A stretch of 64,000 bases of DNA from CAXXIC01 sp049315325. GTDB lineage: Bacteria; Bacteroidota; Bacteroidia; Bacteroidales; UBA7332. Where the stretch lies: contig JBMOKJ010000001.1 in the NCBI GenBank assembly GCA_049315325.1, forward strand, positions 372,001 to 436,000. Reading direction: 5' to 3'. The notes beneath the pieces were generated by a model. It searched no databases. It was not told where the DNA came from and saw only the letters and a program-made list of their open reading frames with translations. The translations under genes and the position numbers were made by a program. Below, in pieces: positions 33,952 through 42,949 of this stretch; position 1 is the stretch's first letter; every line of letters starts with the position of its first letter.

Positions 33952-34557
33952 ATGACATTTAGCCAACTCAGCTACTCCATTTTTGAAGATAGCACACGCC
34001 AGTATCACGTGACCGACCATGTGGATGCTGAAATCAAAAACCCGTACGAATTTCAAACAATCGAATATTTCCTTTACCTCAAAAACTGGATTGATGCCGT
34101 GCAATGGCATTTCGAAGACATCATACGCGACCCAAATATTGACCCGGTAGCAGCGTTAACACTGAAACGCCGCATCGACAAATCGAATCAAGACCGCACC
34201 GATTTGGTGGAACTTATCGACAGCTATTTCTACGACAAATACAAAGATGTTCAACCTCAGGCAGGCGCGACTATCAACTCCGAAAGTCCGGCTTGGGCGA
34301 TTGACCGTTTGTCTATTCTTGCGCTCAAAGTCTATCACATGCAGCAAGAGGTAGATCGCACCGATGCTGAGCCTGCTCACTTGGCGCAATGTCAAACGAA
34401 GCTCAACATCCTTTTGGAACAACACAAAGACCTTACGACTGCCATCGACCAACTGCTCGCAGGCTACGAGGCTGGCACCAAAGTGATGAAAGTGTACAAA
34501 CAGATGAAAATGTACAACGATCCGAGCCTAAATCCGGTGTTGTACAAAAAGTCATAA
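33952..34557 (+). CDS. DUF4254 domain-containing protein
   Basis: It has 201 residues from the ATG at 33952, chosen because the predicted promoter lies between it and the upstream in-frame ATG. It is largely helical, with conserved stretches FLYLKNWIDAVQWHFEDIIRDP, LKRRIDKSNQDRTDLVELID and AWAIDRLSILALKVYHM. The biochemical function is unknown. Genes of this family are, to my knowledge, often next to GT9 heptosyltransferases in Bacteroidota, and a GT9 gene follows here beyond the inserted S23 element. Its TAA stop lies within the left inverted repeat of that element, so the original C-terminus may have been altered. Confidence 0.85.
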   Translation: MTFSQLSYSIFEDSTRQYHVTDHVDAEIKNPYEFQTIEYFLYLKNWIDAVQWHFEDIIRDPNIDPVAALTLKRRIDKSNQDRTDLVELIDSYFYDKYKDVQPQAGATINSESPAWAIDRLSILALKVYHMQQEVDRTDAEPAHLAQCQTKLNILLEQHKDLTTAIDQLLAGYEAGTKVMKVYKQMKMYNDPSLNPVLYKKS

Positions 34558-34582
34558 GTTGTAAGTCGAAAGTCATAAGTCA
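34546..34582. repeat. Left inverted repeat flanking the S23 gene
   Basis: The sequence is built from units like AAGTCATAAGT and GTAAGTCGA with a spacing of roughly 8-9 bp. Its reverse complement matches 34970-35000 with few differences. It contains the stop codon of the DUF4254 gene (34555-34557) and sits just upstream of the S23 start. Confidence 0.65.
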
Positions 34583-34588
34583 CTGAGA

Positions 34589-34942
34589 ATGAAAATACAG
34601 CGATTTGAGGACATCATTGCATGGCAAAAAGCACAAGATTTAGCGGTTGACATATATTCTCAGTTTGCGAATTCAAAAGATTATGGCTTTAGGGAACAAA
34701 TAACGCGGGCTGTAGTGTCCATATCGAATAACATTGCCGAAGGATTTGACAGATGTAGCGATGCTGAATTCAAGCGTTTTCTATTCTTTTCTCTAGGATC
34801 ATGCAGCGAAGTACGATCAATGCTTTATTAGGCAGTCAGACTTAATTATACCTCCAAAGAAGTGCAAGATAAGTTATCTGATCAGACATTTGAAATTTCA
34901 AGAATGATTCGAGGATTAATCAAATCGCTCAATCAAAACTAA
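34589..34942 (+). pseudogene. Four-helix-bundle (S23 family) gene broken by one nonsense codon
   Basis: The frame encodes MKIQRFEDIIAWQKAQDLA through SISNNIAEGFDR and CSEVRSMLY. A TAG then stands at 34829-34831, and the same frame continues AVRLNYTSKEV and ISRMIRGLIKSL to a TAA at 34940. Family members normally read straight through this point with a Leu. One base change (for example TTG or TTA to TAG) explains it, with no frameshift. S23 four-helix-bundle proteins were first seen in 23S rRNA intervening sequences and elsewhere occur as solitary genes of unknown function. Suppression of the stop or a sequencing error cannot be excluded. Confidence 0.85.
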
Positions 34943-34969
34943 AAAAGTATTGCCATAGGATAACGGTTT

Positions 34970-35000
34970 ACGACTTATGACCTACGACTTACGACTTTTC
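34970..35000. repeat. Right inverted repeat flanking the S23 gene
   Basis: It is read as ACGACTTATGACC then TACGACTTACGACTTTTC. The reverse complement aligns with the left repeat at 34546-34582. The ATG at 34977, the apparent start of the downstream GT9 gene, is inside this repeat, so the first residues of that protein (TYDLRLF) are encoded by repeat sequence. Confidence 0.65.
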
Positions 35001-36023
35001 AAAAGAAAAGTATTAATCATCCGTTTTTCCGCCCTTGGAGATGTCGCAATGACTATTCCTGTGGTCTATTCGTTGGCGATACAAAATCCGGAGACGGAGT
35101 TTGTTTTCCTCTCGAAACCGGCTCTGAAGAAACTCTTTTTCAACGCACCCACGAATTTCAAATTCGAAGAGATTGACTTCAAAAACCGTCACAAAGGCAT
35201 TCGTGGATTGTGGAAGCTTTTCAGAGAATTACGCAAACAAAATTTCGACCAAATAGCTGATTTACACAGCGTCTTGCGCAGTCATATCCTGACTTTCTTC
35301 TTCCGCTTCAGCGGCTTTCAGATTGCATCAATAGACAAACAACGACGAGCCAAACGCGATTTGATTGCAGCCAAACCGAAGGGAAAACAGCAGCTACCTA
35401 CCTCATTCAATCGCTACGAAAAGGTTTTCCGCGAACTTGGATTCGTGGTCGACACGCAATTTACCTCTATCTTCGAGACCAAAGGCGAAATCTCGAAACT
35501 CGGCGAAGTGGTTTCTACGAAATCAGAGAAATGGATTGGAATCGCTCCTTTTGCCAAACACACGGGAAAGATTTACCCAATCGACAAAATGGAGAAAGTG
35601 GTAGAAATCTTGTCGAAAGAGCAAGTGAAAATCTATCTCTTCGGCGGTGGAAGTGAAGAGAAAGCCATCCTCTCGAAGTGGGAATCGGCTTACCCAAACG
35701 TCATCAGCACCGTCAGTCGTATCGATATGGAGAAAGAACTTATTCTGATGAGCCACCTCGACGGTATGGTGACGATGGACTCGGGCAATATGCATCTGGC
35801 ATCGTTGGTGGGTTGTCCTGTAATTTCAGTTTGGGGAGCCACACACACCTTTGCCGGCTTCTACGGTTGGAATCAAAATCCGGCAGATGCCGTGCAAATC
35901 GATCTCGATTGTCGCCCTTGCTCAATCTATGGTAACAAAGAGTGCCACCGAGGAGATTATGCCTGTCTCAACGAAATCTCTCCCGAGACGCTCGCAGAAC
36001 GGATAAAGCAGCGCTTTTTATAA
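34977..36023 (+). CDS. Glycosyltransferase family 9 (heptosyltransferase-like)
   Basis: It has 348 residues. The GT9 features are VLIIRFSALGDVAMTIPVV near the N-terminus, the acceptor-domain loops, then IGIAPFAKHTGKIYP, YLFGGGSEE and the donor-site region MDSGNMHLASLVGCPVISVWG, as in ADP-heptose:LPS heptosyltransferases. The C-terminal CRPCSIYGNKECHRGDYAC is a Cys-rich segment I regard as typical of Bacteroidota members. It should act on lipid A core at the inner membrane. The first ten or so residues come from the flanking repeat. The native start may have been lost, or the reading frame may start at this ATG. Confidence 0.9.
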   Translation: MTYDLRLFKRKVLIIRFSALGDVAMTIPVVYSLAIQNPETEFVFLSKPALKKLFFNAPTNFKFEEIDFKNRHKGIRGLWKLFRELRKQNFDQIADLHSVLRSHILTFFFRFSGFQIASIDKQRRAKRDLIAAKPKGKQQLPTSFNRYEKVFRELGFVVDTQFTSIFETKGEISKLGEVVSTKSEKWIGIAPFAKHTGKIYPIDKMEKVVEILSKEQVKIYLFGGGSEEKAILSKWESAYPNVISTVSRIDMEKELILMSHLDGMVTMDSGNMHLASLVGCPVISVWGATHTFAGFYGWNQNPADAVQIDLDCRPCSIYGNKECHRGDYACLNEISPETLAERIKQRFL

Positions 36024-36030
36024 AAATAAA

Positions 36031-36067
36031 CTTGTCGGAAAAAGCGCAAAATGTCGTACATTTGCGC
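36031..36067 (+). promoter_or_regulatory. Predicted metG promoter overlapped by an inverted repeat
   Basis: CTTG at 36031-36034 and TACATTTG at 36057-36064 are 22 bp apart, with a leader of about 20 nt to the ATG at 36089. GCGCAAAATG (36044-36053) and CATTTGCGC (36059-36067) form a stem over the -7 box, followed by TTTCTAATTTTT. The same fold could end the GT9 transcript or act as an operator for metG. Confidence 0.5.
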
Positions 36068-36088
36068 TTTCTAATTTTTAGCACAAAA

Positions 36089-38131
36089 ATGATGAATAAG
36101 AATTTCAAACGAACACTGATTACCACGGCTTTACCTTATGCCAACGGACCTGTGCACATCGGGCATTTGGCCGGAGTTTATGTTCCGGCCGATATCTATG
36201 CACGTTACCTGCGCCTCAAAGGCGAAGAGGTGTTGATGATAGGCGGTAGCGACGAGCACGGTGTTCCCATCACCATAAAAGCCAAAAACGAAGGCATCAC
36301 CCCGCAAGATGTAGTGGATCGCTATCACAGCATTATCAAAAAATCGTTCGAAGATTTCGGCATTACATTCGATATCTACTCGCGCACTACATCTAATATC
36401 CACAAGAAAACAGCTTCCGATATTTTCCGCACCATTTACGACAAAGGCGGTTTTATCGAGAAAACCAGCGAACAATATTACGACGAAGAGGCGAAACAAT
36501 TCCTCGCCGACCGCTATATCACCGGCACCTGCCCGCATTGCAAAAACGACCGTGCCTACGGCGACCAGTGCGAAGCGTGCGGTACATCACTCAACCCTAC
36601 CGATTTGATTAATCCTCGTTCAACAATAAGCGGTTCTAATCCGGTATTGAAAGAGACCAAACATTGGTATCTACCACTCGACCAACACGACGCGTGGTTG
36701 CGCAAATGGATTCTCGAAGACCACAAAGAGTGGAAAACCAACGTCTATGGTCAATGTAAATCGTGGCTCGACATGGGCTTGCAGCCTCGTGCAGTGAGCC
36801 GCGACCTCGATTGGGGCGTGCCCGTGCCTGTAGAAGGAGCCGAGGGCAAAGTGCTCTACGTGTGGTTCGATGCGCCCATCGGATACATTTCGAACACCAT
36901 CGAACTATTACCCAACGATTGGGAAAAATGGTGGAAGAGCGAAGAATCGAAAATCGTTCACTTCATTGGGAAAGACAACATCGTCTTCCATTGCATCGTC
37001 TTCCCGGCTATGTTGAAGGCCGAAGGGACCTATCAATTGCCCGAAAATGTGCCTTCTAACGAATTCCTCAACCTCGAAGGCGATAAAATATCCACCTCAC
37101 GCAACTGGGCTGTCTGGTTGCACGAATATTTGGTGGAATTCCCCGACAAACAAGACGTTTTGCGTTACGTGCTGACAGCCAACGCTCCCGAAACCAAAGA
37201 CAACGACTTTACGTGGAAAGATTTTCAGGCACGCAACAACAACGAGTTGGTAGCGGTGTTTGGCAATTTTGTGAACCGTGCACTGGTGTTGACTCACAAA
37301 TATTTCGAAGGAAAAGTTCCCGCGTGTGGCGAACTGACCGACTACGACAAATCAACGCTTGCCGAATTTGTAGATGTGAAGAAAAGCGTTGAAGATTACC
37401 TCAACATCTACCGTTTCCGCGATGCACTGAAAGAGGCAATGAACCTCGCCCGCATCGGCAACAAATACCTTGCCGACATGGAGCCTTGGAAGCTTGCCAA
37501 GACCGATATGGAGCGTGTGGCAACAATCATGAATATCTCGCTGCAAATTAGTGCCAATCTGGCAATTGCGTTCGAGCCATTCCTGCCTTTCACTGCGACA
37601 AAACTACGCGATTTGCTTGAAATAGCATCGTTCGACTGGAAACAACTCGGACGCACAGATATTTTGGCAGAAGGTGCTCAACTGAAAGAGCCTGTTTTGC
37701 TTTTCGAAAAAATTGAAGATGCCACCATAGAAGCGCAGGTACAAAAACTGCTCGACACAAAAAAAGCCAACGAAGAGGCCAACTACAAAGCCAAATCGAT
37801 TCAACCAAATATCGAATTCGACGACTTCACCAAACTCGACATTCGCGTAGGTACGGTGCTCGAATGTGCCAAAGTGCCCAAAGCTGACAAACTGTTGCAA
37901 TTCAAAATTGACGACGGGCTCGAAACCCGCACCATCGTATCGGGCATTGCCCAACACTACAAACCGGAAGAGTTGGTAGGCAAGCAGGTTTGCTTTATCG
38001 CCAACCTCGCACCCCGCAAACTGAAAGGCATCGAATCTCAAGGGATGATTCTCTCAGCCGAAAATAACGATGGCTCGCTGGCGGTTATTACACCTGAGAA
38101 ATTGGTGAAACCGGGTAGTGAAGTGAAATAA
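36089..38131 (+). CDS. metG: Methionyl-tRNA synthetase with C-terminal tRNA-binding domain
   Basis: It has 680 residues from the ATG at 36089. The frame is open further upstream into the GT9 gene, but that part is a non-conserved extension. The class I HIGH motif is HIGH at 23-26 (GPVHIGHLAG). The zinc knuckle has CPHC and CEAC from about residue 148, the KMSKS-like sequence is GDKISTS near 331, and the anticodon domain follows. An EMAP/Trbp111-type OB-fold at about 576-680 begins FDDFTKLDIRVGTVLE and promotes dimerisation and tRNA binding. It is cytosolic and essential. It has a likely promoter of its own. Confidence 0.97.
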   Translation: MMNKNFKRTLITTALPYANGPVHIGHLAGVYVPADIYARYLRLKGEEVLMIGGSDEHGVPITIKAKNEGITPQDVVDRYHSIIKKSFEDFGITFDIYSRTTSNIHKKTASDIFRTIYDKGGFIEKTSEQYYDEEAKQFLADRYITGTCPHCKNDRAYGDQCEACGTSLNPTDLINPRSTISGSNPVLKETKHWYLPLDQHDAWLRKWILEDHKEWKTNVYGQCKSWLDMGLQPRAVSRDLDWGVPVPVEGAEGKVLYVWFDAPIGYISNTIELLPNDWEKWWKSEESKIVHFIGKDNIVFHCIVFPAMLKAEGTYQLPENVPSNEFLNLEGDKISTSRNWAVWLHEYLVEFPDKQDVLRYVLTANAPETKDNDFTWKDFQARNNNELVAVFGNFVNRALVLTHKYFEGKVPACGELTDYDKSTLAEFVDVKKSVEDYLNIYRFRDALKEAMNLARIGNKYLADMEPWKLAKTDMERVATIMNISLQISANLAIAFEPFLPFTATKLRDLLEIASFDWKQLGRTDILAEGAQLKEPVLLFEKIEDATIEAQVQKLLDTKKANEEANYKAKSIQPNIEFDDFTKLDIRVGTVLECAKVPKADKLLQFKIDDGLETRTIVSGIAQHYKPEELVGKQVCFIANLAPRKLKGIESQGMILSAENNDGSLAVITPEKLVKPGSEVK

Positions 38132-38170
38132 AACCCTGCAAAACAATCTATTACCCTTAAATGCTATCCG

Positions 38171-38800
38171 ATGAACAAAGAGGCAATCTATAAAAAACTA
38201 CCCAAGTGGGCTTTTGATATCATCAAAGAGATTGAGACTCAGGTGGAGTATTCGAAATGGCTGAAAGCAGGTAAACCTTGTCCGCCAAACCATTCGGTAA
38301 AGCGGGTTGCTATTCGCAAATATCAGAAAGAATCGGGCTACAAAACACTTGTGGAAACGGGGACTTACATGGGCGATATGATTTATGTACAGATGAATTA
38401 TTTCGACGAACTCTGCACCATCGAACTCTCTGAGCACTATTATAAATTGGCGGTTGAACGATTTAAACGCTTCCCGAAAGTGAAGCCTTATCACGGAGAT
38501 TCAGCCACAAAATTAGGAGAGATTACCCCTAAACTGAATGCTCCGGCAATCTTTTGGCTCGATGGACACTATTCGGGTGGACTGACGGCGAAAGGGGCTT
38601 CGCAATGTCCGGTTTTCGGAGAATTGGATGCGATATTGGCAACTCCTCACAAACACATTATCCTCATCGACGATGCGCGACTATTCACCGGTAGCAACGA
38701 CTACCCCACCATCGAAGAGGTAAAACTTTATTTGCAAAGGAAAAACATGAAATTTGATTTCAGCGTAGAAGACGATATCATTCGTATTATTCTGAAATAG
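38171..38800 (+). CDS. SAM-dependent methyltransferase-like protein
   Basis: It has 209 residues. A Rossmann-type signature LVETGTYMGDMIYVQ near residue 62 corresponds to the SAM-binding loop. ELCTIELSEHYYKLAVERF follows as the second strand with its acidic end, then PAIFWLDGHYSGG and HIILIDDARLF. These are Rossmann methyltransferase-like folds found in polysaccharide loci. The methyl acceptor, or even whether it is a methyltransferase, is not known. It lies 39 bp after metG and 26 bp before a GT2 gene and probably opens the second glycan locus. Confidence 0.7.
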   Translation: MNKEAIYKKLPKWAFDIIKEIETQVEYSKWLKAGKPCPPNHSVKRVAIRKYQKESGYKTLVETGTYMGDMIYVQMNYFDELCTIELSEHYYKLAVERFKRFPKVKPYHGDSATKLGEITPKLNAPAIFWLDGHYSGGLTAKGASQCPVFGELDAILATPHKHIILIDDARLFTGSNDYPTIEEVKLYLQRKNMKFDFSVEDDIIRIILK

Positions 38801-38826
38801 AGGTTTTTAAATAGAATCGAAATCAG

Positions 38827-39816
38827 GTGAAAGAGCTAAAACCAGCGGTCAGTGTACTGATGATTGCCTACAATCGAGAAGATTACATCGAAGAGGCTAT
38901 CCTGAGTATTCTGCGTCAAAAAACGTCTTTCCCATTCGAAATCATTATCGCCGAAGATTGCAGCACCGACCAGACTTTGGCCATTTGCAAAAGATACAAA
39001 GAGCAATATCCGAATCAGATTCACCTGATAGCCAATGAGCAAAATTTGGGGTTGCAGCGCAACTACATTCAGGCTTATATCGCTGCGAAAGGAAAATATG
39101 TAGCGATTTGCGACCCCGATGATTATTGGATAAGCAGTCGCAAATTGCAGCTTCAGTTTGATTTTTCGGAAAAGAATCTTGATTACACGCTTTGCTTCCA
39201 TCGGGTGCTGAACTATTACGCCAAAGACGGCAGCAAAAGTTTGTCGAACGGAGGTCAAAAACGGGTGACTGGACTCGAAGATCTTTCAAAAGCCAATTAC
39301 ATTTCCAATGTATCAGTCTTTTTCCGAAATGGGGTATTCGAACTCCCCGAAGGTCTGGAGCAGCGCGTCAATTGCGACTATGTGTTTCACATGCTTTGCG
39401 CTCAGAAAGGGAAAATCTACTATTCGCCCAAAGTGATGGCTGTCTATCGGAAACACGACACGGGCATATTTTCGGGCGAGAATCAGGAAAAAGCGATGCG
39501 CGAATCGGCTGCTGTGCGGCAATTCTTAATTGACTTGTTCGAAGGCGTTGAAAGTCAGACTGTTTTGAATCATCTCAAGTATGCCAAAATGTCGATTTTG
39601 TTCCGATTGTATCAGCAATTTTCTTTAAAAAATGAGACTGAAAAAGCAAATGAATTGAAAGATGAAATATGCCGAATGGATGCTCAGTGGTTCGATGCAA
39701 GATTGAAGCAAGAGGCTCAAATGCCAACTAAACCGATTAGCAAAAGAGTCAAAGAATTGGCATCTACGATCCGCAAACACCTCTCTAAACTCTACCCTCT
39801 ACCCCGCATCAGATGA
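38827..39816 (+). CDS. Glycosyltransferase family 2
   Basis: It has 329 residues and starts with GTG at 38827, as no suitable ATG lies nearby. The motifs are VSVLMIAYNREDYIEEAI, IIAEDCSTDQT and AICDPDDYW (DPDD in place of DxD). The C-terminal half contains helical, acceptor-binding-type sequence. It ends in a 4 bp ATGA overlap with the downstream flippase gene, so the two are translated together. Donor and acceptor are unknown. Confidence 0.9.
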   Translation: MKELKPAVSVLMIAYNREDYIEEAILSILRQKTSFPFEIIIAEDCSTDQTLAICKRYKEQYPNQIHLIANEQNLGLQRNYIQAYIAAKGKYVAICDPDDYWISSRKLQLQFDFSEKNLDYTLCFHRVLNYYAKDGSKSLSNGGQKRVTGLEDLSKANYISNVSVFFRNGVFELPEGLEQRVNCDYVFHMLCAQKGKIYYSPKVMAVYRKHDTGIFSGENQEKAMRESAAVRQFLIDLFEGVESQTVLNHLKYAKMSILFRLYQQFSLKNETEKANELKDEICRMDAQWFDARLKQEAQMPTKPISKRVKELASTIRKHLSKLYPLPRIR

Positions 39817-41261
39817 GTGAAGCTTCATTAAAAAAGAAAACAGCCATTGCTATTGCATGGAGCAGCTTCGACAAAATCGGGACCCAGCTGGTATTTTTTG
39901 TTATTGGCATCCTGATGGCACGTATGCTGTCGCAGACCGAATACGGTCTGGTAGGGATGCTTGGCGTTTTTTCAGCGCTTTCGTCAGTGTTGATTGATGG
40001 AGGATTTTCTTCTGCGTTGATTCGAAAAACAAATGCCACCGAGCAAGATTATAACTCAGTTTTCTACTTCAATATTGGACTGAGCAGCTCCATCTATTTG
40101 ATTCTTTTCTTTAGTGCGCCGGCTATTGCTCAGTTTTTTCATCAGCCGCTACTCACACCCATTGCGCGTGTCATTTTCCTCTCCATTATCATCAACTCGT
40201 TGGGGTTAATTCAGGCTACTTTACTCGCAAAACATATTCGATTCAAACAAAATTCGCTGTCGAATGTCCTTTCACTCCTCTTTTCGGGCATGGTGGCGCT
40301 ATTTTTGGCCTATCGGGGTTACGGCGTTTGGGCGTTGGTTTGGCAAAATGTTTCCGCCACGTTTTTTCGCGTCAGTTTGCTTTGGATTTTCGGGAAATGG
40401 TATCCGAAGCTGATTTTCAGTCTGTCGTCGCTCAAAGAGCAAATTCATTATAGCATGGAAATGACGTTGGCGGGCTTCTTGGGAACGATTTTTCAGAACA
40501 TCTACTCATTGATTATCGGTAAATTTTTCCCAATCATCCAATTGGGGAATTTCACACAAGCTTCGAAGATGAGCGATATGCCCATCAACACGCTGAGCGG
40601 CTCGATTTACAATGCCACTTTCCCGATCTACAGTGCCATAAAAGATGATGCTGAGCGACTCAAACGCGCATTCCAAAAGACCATCCGCTTTACGTCATTC
40701 ATCACTTTCCCAGTGCTGATGGGGCTTGCATTGATCGGTCCTAATGTGCTCGAAGTCCTTTTAACGAAGAAATGGGAAGGGTCGTTTGTCTATTTTCAAC
40801 TACTTTGCCTGGCTGGTATTCCTACCATTTTCACGGCAATCATTCAAAATTTTATTCGAATCAACGAACGAGTCACGATATTTATCTACTTCGAACTCGC
40901 CAAAATCGGCATTCTGATAGCAGCGTTTCTGTCAACCATTCATTTTGGAATCTTCATCGTGGTGGTGGGTATTGTGGCGATGCGCTACGCTGTTTACCTC
41001 ATGAATCTGATTTTTATTGGTCGGAAGGTCAATTATCGGTGGAGCGAACAGCTTCGAGATATGCTGCCTTGCTTCGTTATATCGGTAGCAATGGTGGCGG
41101 TTATCTATCCTCTTTCGTGGGTTATCGAAAATCGTATTCTATTGATTATCAGTCAGATTATCGTAGGCGGAGTTTTCTATCTTGGAGTCAATAAGCTCTT
41201 GAAATCGAAGATTCTAGACGATGTGCTTTCGATTGTATTCAAGAAAAACAGAAGTCTTTAG
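39813..41261 (+). CDS. Lipopolysaccharide/oligosaccharide flippase (WzxC/TuaB-like)
   Basis: This 482-residue protein has about twelve to fourteen membrane helices, starting SLKKKTAIAIAWSSFDKIGTQLVFFVIGILMARML, as in the PST/WzxC branch of the MOP superfamily. This is a second flippase, distinct in sequence from the one at 25015-26532, so a second lipid-linked glycan is probably made by the genes around it. It is convergent with the fucosyltransferase gene (8 bp between stops). Confidence 0.9.
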   Translation: MSEASLKKKTAIAIAWSSFDKIGTQLVFFVIGILMARMLSQTEYGLVGMLGVFSALSSVLIDGGFSSALIRKTNATEQDYNSVFYFNIGLSSSIYLILFFSAPAIAQFFHQPLLTPIARVIFLSIIINSLGLIQATLLAKHIRFKQNSLSNVLSLLFSGMVALFLAYRGYGVWALVWQNVSATFFRVSLLWIFGKWYPKLIFSLSSLKEQIHYSMEMTLAGFLGTIFQNIYSLIIGKFFPIIQLGNFTQASKMSDMPINTLSGSIYNATFPIYSAIKDDAERLKRAFQKTIRFTSFITFPVLMGLALIGPNVLEVLLTKKWEGSFVYFQLLCLAGIPTIFTAIIQNFIRINERVTIFIYFELAKIGILIAAFLSTIHFGIFIVVVGIVAMRYAVYLMNLIFIGRKVNYRWSEQLRDMLPCFVISVAMVAVIYPLSWVIENRILLIISQIIVGGVFYLGVNKLLKSKILDDVLSIVFKKNRSL

Positions 41262-41269
41262 GCTAATTT

Positions 41270-42133
41270 CTACCAATAACGCTGATAAATGTCGCGCTTC
41301 ATCTTCCGAAATCTGGCAAAGATTCGCAGAAAAAGCGACATTCTATTTTCTAACGCCATCCAATCGCCGGGTATTAAGTCCGAGTCGTCAATTTGGGTGG
41401 CAGAAATTCCAAACCACGGCTTCGGATAAATGACTTTCTTCGTCGGATGGTTGTTCAACCATGCTCCCCACCAACTAAACGAACTATTGCTGATGATGTT
41501 GTTGGCACACATCGATTGCAAGTAAAGATCGACCACCGCCGACTCCTGATCGGTAAAGTAGATATTCTCGCCTCGAAATCTCTTTTTGCACCACGCAATA
41601 TCGTTGGTCACTATCAGAAACGGAGTCTTGCTACCAATCAGACGCATGGCATTTTTGAAGTAATTGAGCGAACAAATGGGATGAAAATCGAGATTGCTCA
41701 AATAATCGCCTCTTCGGATGTGGATGCTGGTAGGCTTTTTAGCCAACAAAGCACCATATTTCGTCTCAATGTAGCTTTTAGTCTCATTATCAATCGCAAA
41801 AAGCTCTTTCACGAGGTCTCGGTCGAAATATTTTTCGGACTGAAAGTAACCCGAAATCGCCATGTTGGGCGTGTAAGGAATCGGTTGGTAGGCAAAGGCT
41901 TGTTCTTGAACCAAAACACAATCCGTAGGCATACTCTGAATCACATCCACCTTTCGAAAAATTGACTTTTGCAGACTGCGAATCTCATCTTCAGTGGTGC
42001 TTATTCCTTTGTCAATGAGCGGGTCGGGCACCACAATGCAAAAATCATCGTTATGCTGACGAGCCAGCGAAGCTGCCGCCGCAATCTGAAACAGATTATT
42101 GCCCAAACGTCCTTTTAATCGAGTATATATCAT
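41270..42133 (-). CDS. Alpha-1,2-fucosyltransferase (GT11)
   Basis: It has 287 residues from the ATG at 42133; the TTG just before was rejected. The GT11 signature set is YTRLKGRLGNNLFQIAAAASLA, SIHIRRGDYLS near 138 (GDP-fucose binding) and NSSFSWWGAWLN near 230. The family is inverting and transfers L-fucose from GDP-fucose to the 2-OH of galactose, though bacterial members can use other acceptors. GDP-fucose biosynthesis genes are not in the window. It is the last gene of the minus-strand group that includes the pseudaminate genes. Confidence 0.92.
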   Translation of the reverse strand: MIYTRLKGRLGNNLFQIAAAASLARQHNDDFCIVVPDPLIDKGISTTEDEIRSLQKSIFRKVDVIQSMPTDCVLVQEQAFAYQPIPYTPNMAISGYFQSEKYFDRDLVKELFAIDNETKSYIETKYGALLAKKPTSIHIRRGDYLSNLDFHPICSLNYFKNAMRLIGSKTPFLIVTNDIAWCKKRFRGENIYFTDQESAVVDLYLQSMCANNIISNSSFSWWGAWLNNHPTKKVIYPKPWFGISATQIDDSDLIPGDWMALENRMSLFLRIFARFRKMKRDIYQRYW

Positions 42134-42146
42134 CAATCGAAACCGA

Positions 42147-42935
42147 TTATTTTCGGATTAATTCAAAAATACCGCATCCATAATGACAACCGTAGTTGCG
42201 CTCGAAATCGGTGCCTACAAAAGGCTGATTTTCGTGCAAATCGCCTTTGTCATCGACGTACGAAAAGTTTTTAATCACAAATTTCTCCGAAAAAACAGAA
42301 GCAAGATAGGTGAGCGAAAACACCCGATGCGCATTGAATTCGATGCGTTGCGGACCAATCGGAGCGGAAAAATAAAACGTTCCACCGGCTTTCAGAATCT
42401 TCGAGATATTCTCAATCGCTTTAGTATGTCCCTGATAATCAATGGGATCGCCATATCGACCAAGTCCGAAATGTTCAATCGAATGTAGCGCCGAAAGCGA
42501 GTCGCAATACTCCATCATACCCCCCGGAAGCTTTATCAAATCAGCCTGTTTGTAAGTAATATTCTTCGACAAACTTTTCATTTCACGAATGTCAAACACC
42601 TCTACTTCGCGAAAAGACGCCACATGCGCAATAAAACCATCGATACGCGAACCTATATCGACATGCTTAACCGGATTTGCCTTAAAAATGCGTTGCGCCA
42701 CCAACAAATCCTGATGAAAATAGTGTCCACGTGCAGAGCCTGACTCAGCAAAACGATCGGTGAGCATTAGTTTTCGGTCACCAAACGGGAACTTAGTATC
42801 AGTCCCTTTCTGCGCCTTAAGCTCCTTATAATCATTGAGATAAAGTGGCAATCCTCGAAGCGCTCCCTTCATCATATTGAAATCAAACCCAAAAATCCGA
42901 AGGTTTGCTTTTAAATTTCCTAACTGTTTTCTCAT
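42147..42935 (-). CDS. DUF268 family protein, methyltransferase-like
   Basis: It has 262 residues. The segments KHVDIGSRIDGFIAHV near residue 92 and DSLSALHSIEHFGLGRYGDPID fit the DUF268 family, whose fold is predicted to be Rossmann-like and related to SAM methyltransferases. ENISKILKAGGTFYFSAPIG resembles the post-IV strand region of class I methyltransferases. The true reaction is not established. It is 13 bp from the fucosyltransferase and 14 bp from pseI, so it is likely part of the same operon and may modify a sugar of the same glycan. Confidence 0.8.
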   Translation of the reverse strand: MRKQLGNLKANLRIFGFDFNMMKGALRGLPLYLNDYKELKAQKGTDTKFPFGDRKLMLTDRFAESGSARGHYFHQDLLVAQRIFKANPVKHVDIGSRIDGFIAHVASFREVEVFDIREMKSLSKNITYKQADLIKLPGGMMEYCDSLSALHSIEHFGLGRYGDPIDYQGHTKAIENISKILKAGGTFYFSAPIGPQRIEFNAHRVFSLTYLASVFSEKFVIKNFSYVDDKGDLHENQPFVGTDFERNYGCHYGCGIFELIRK

Positions 42936-42949
42936 TCAAATTATTTAAA

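Noticed and set aside
35942..36088. 49-residue extension of metG into the GT9 gene
   Set aside because: It overlaps the real GT9 frame and is not family-like. The TACATTTG box lies between it and the accepted start.
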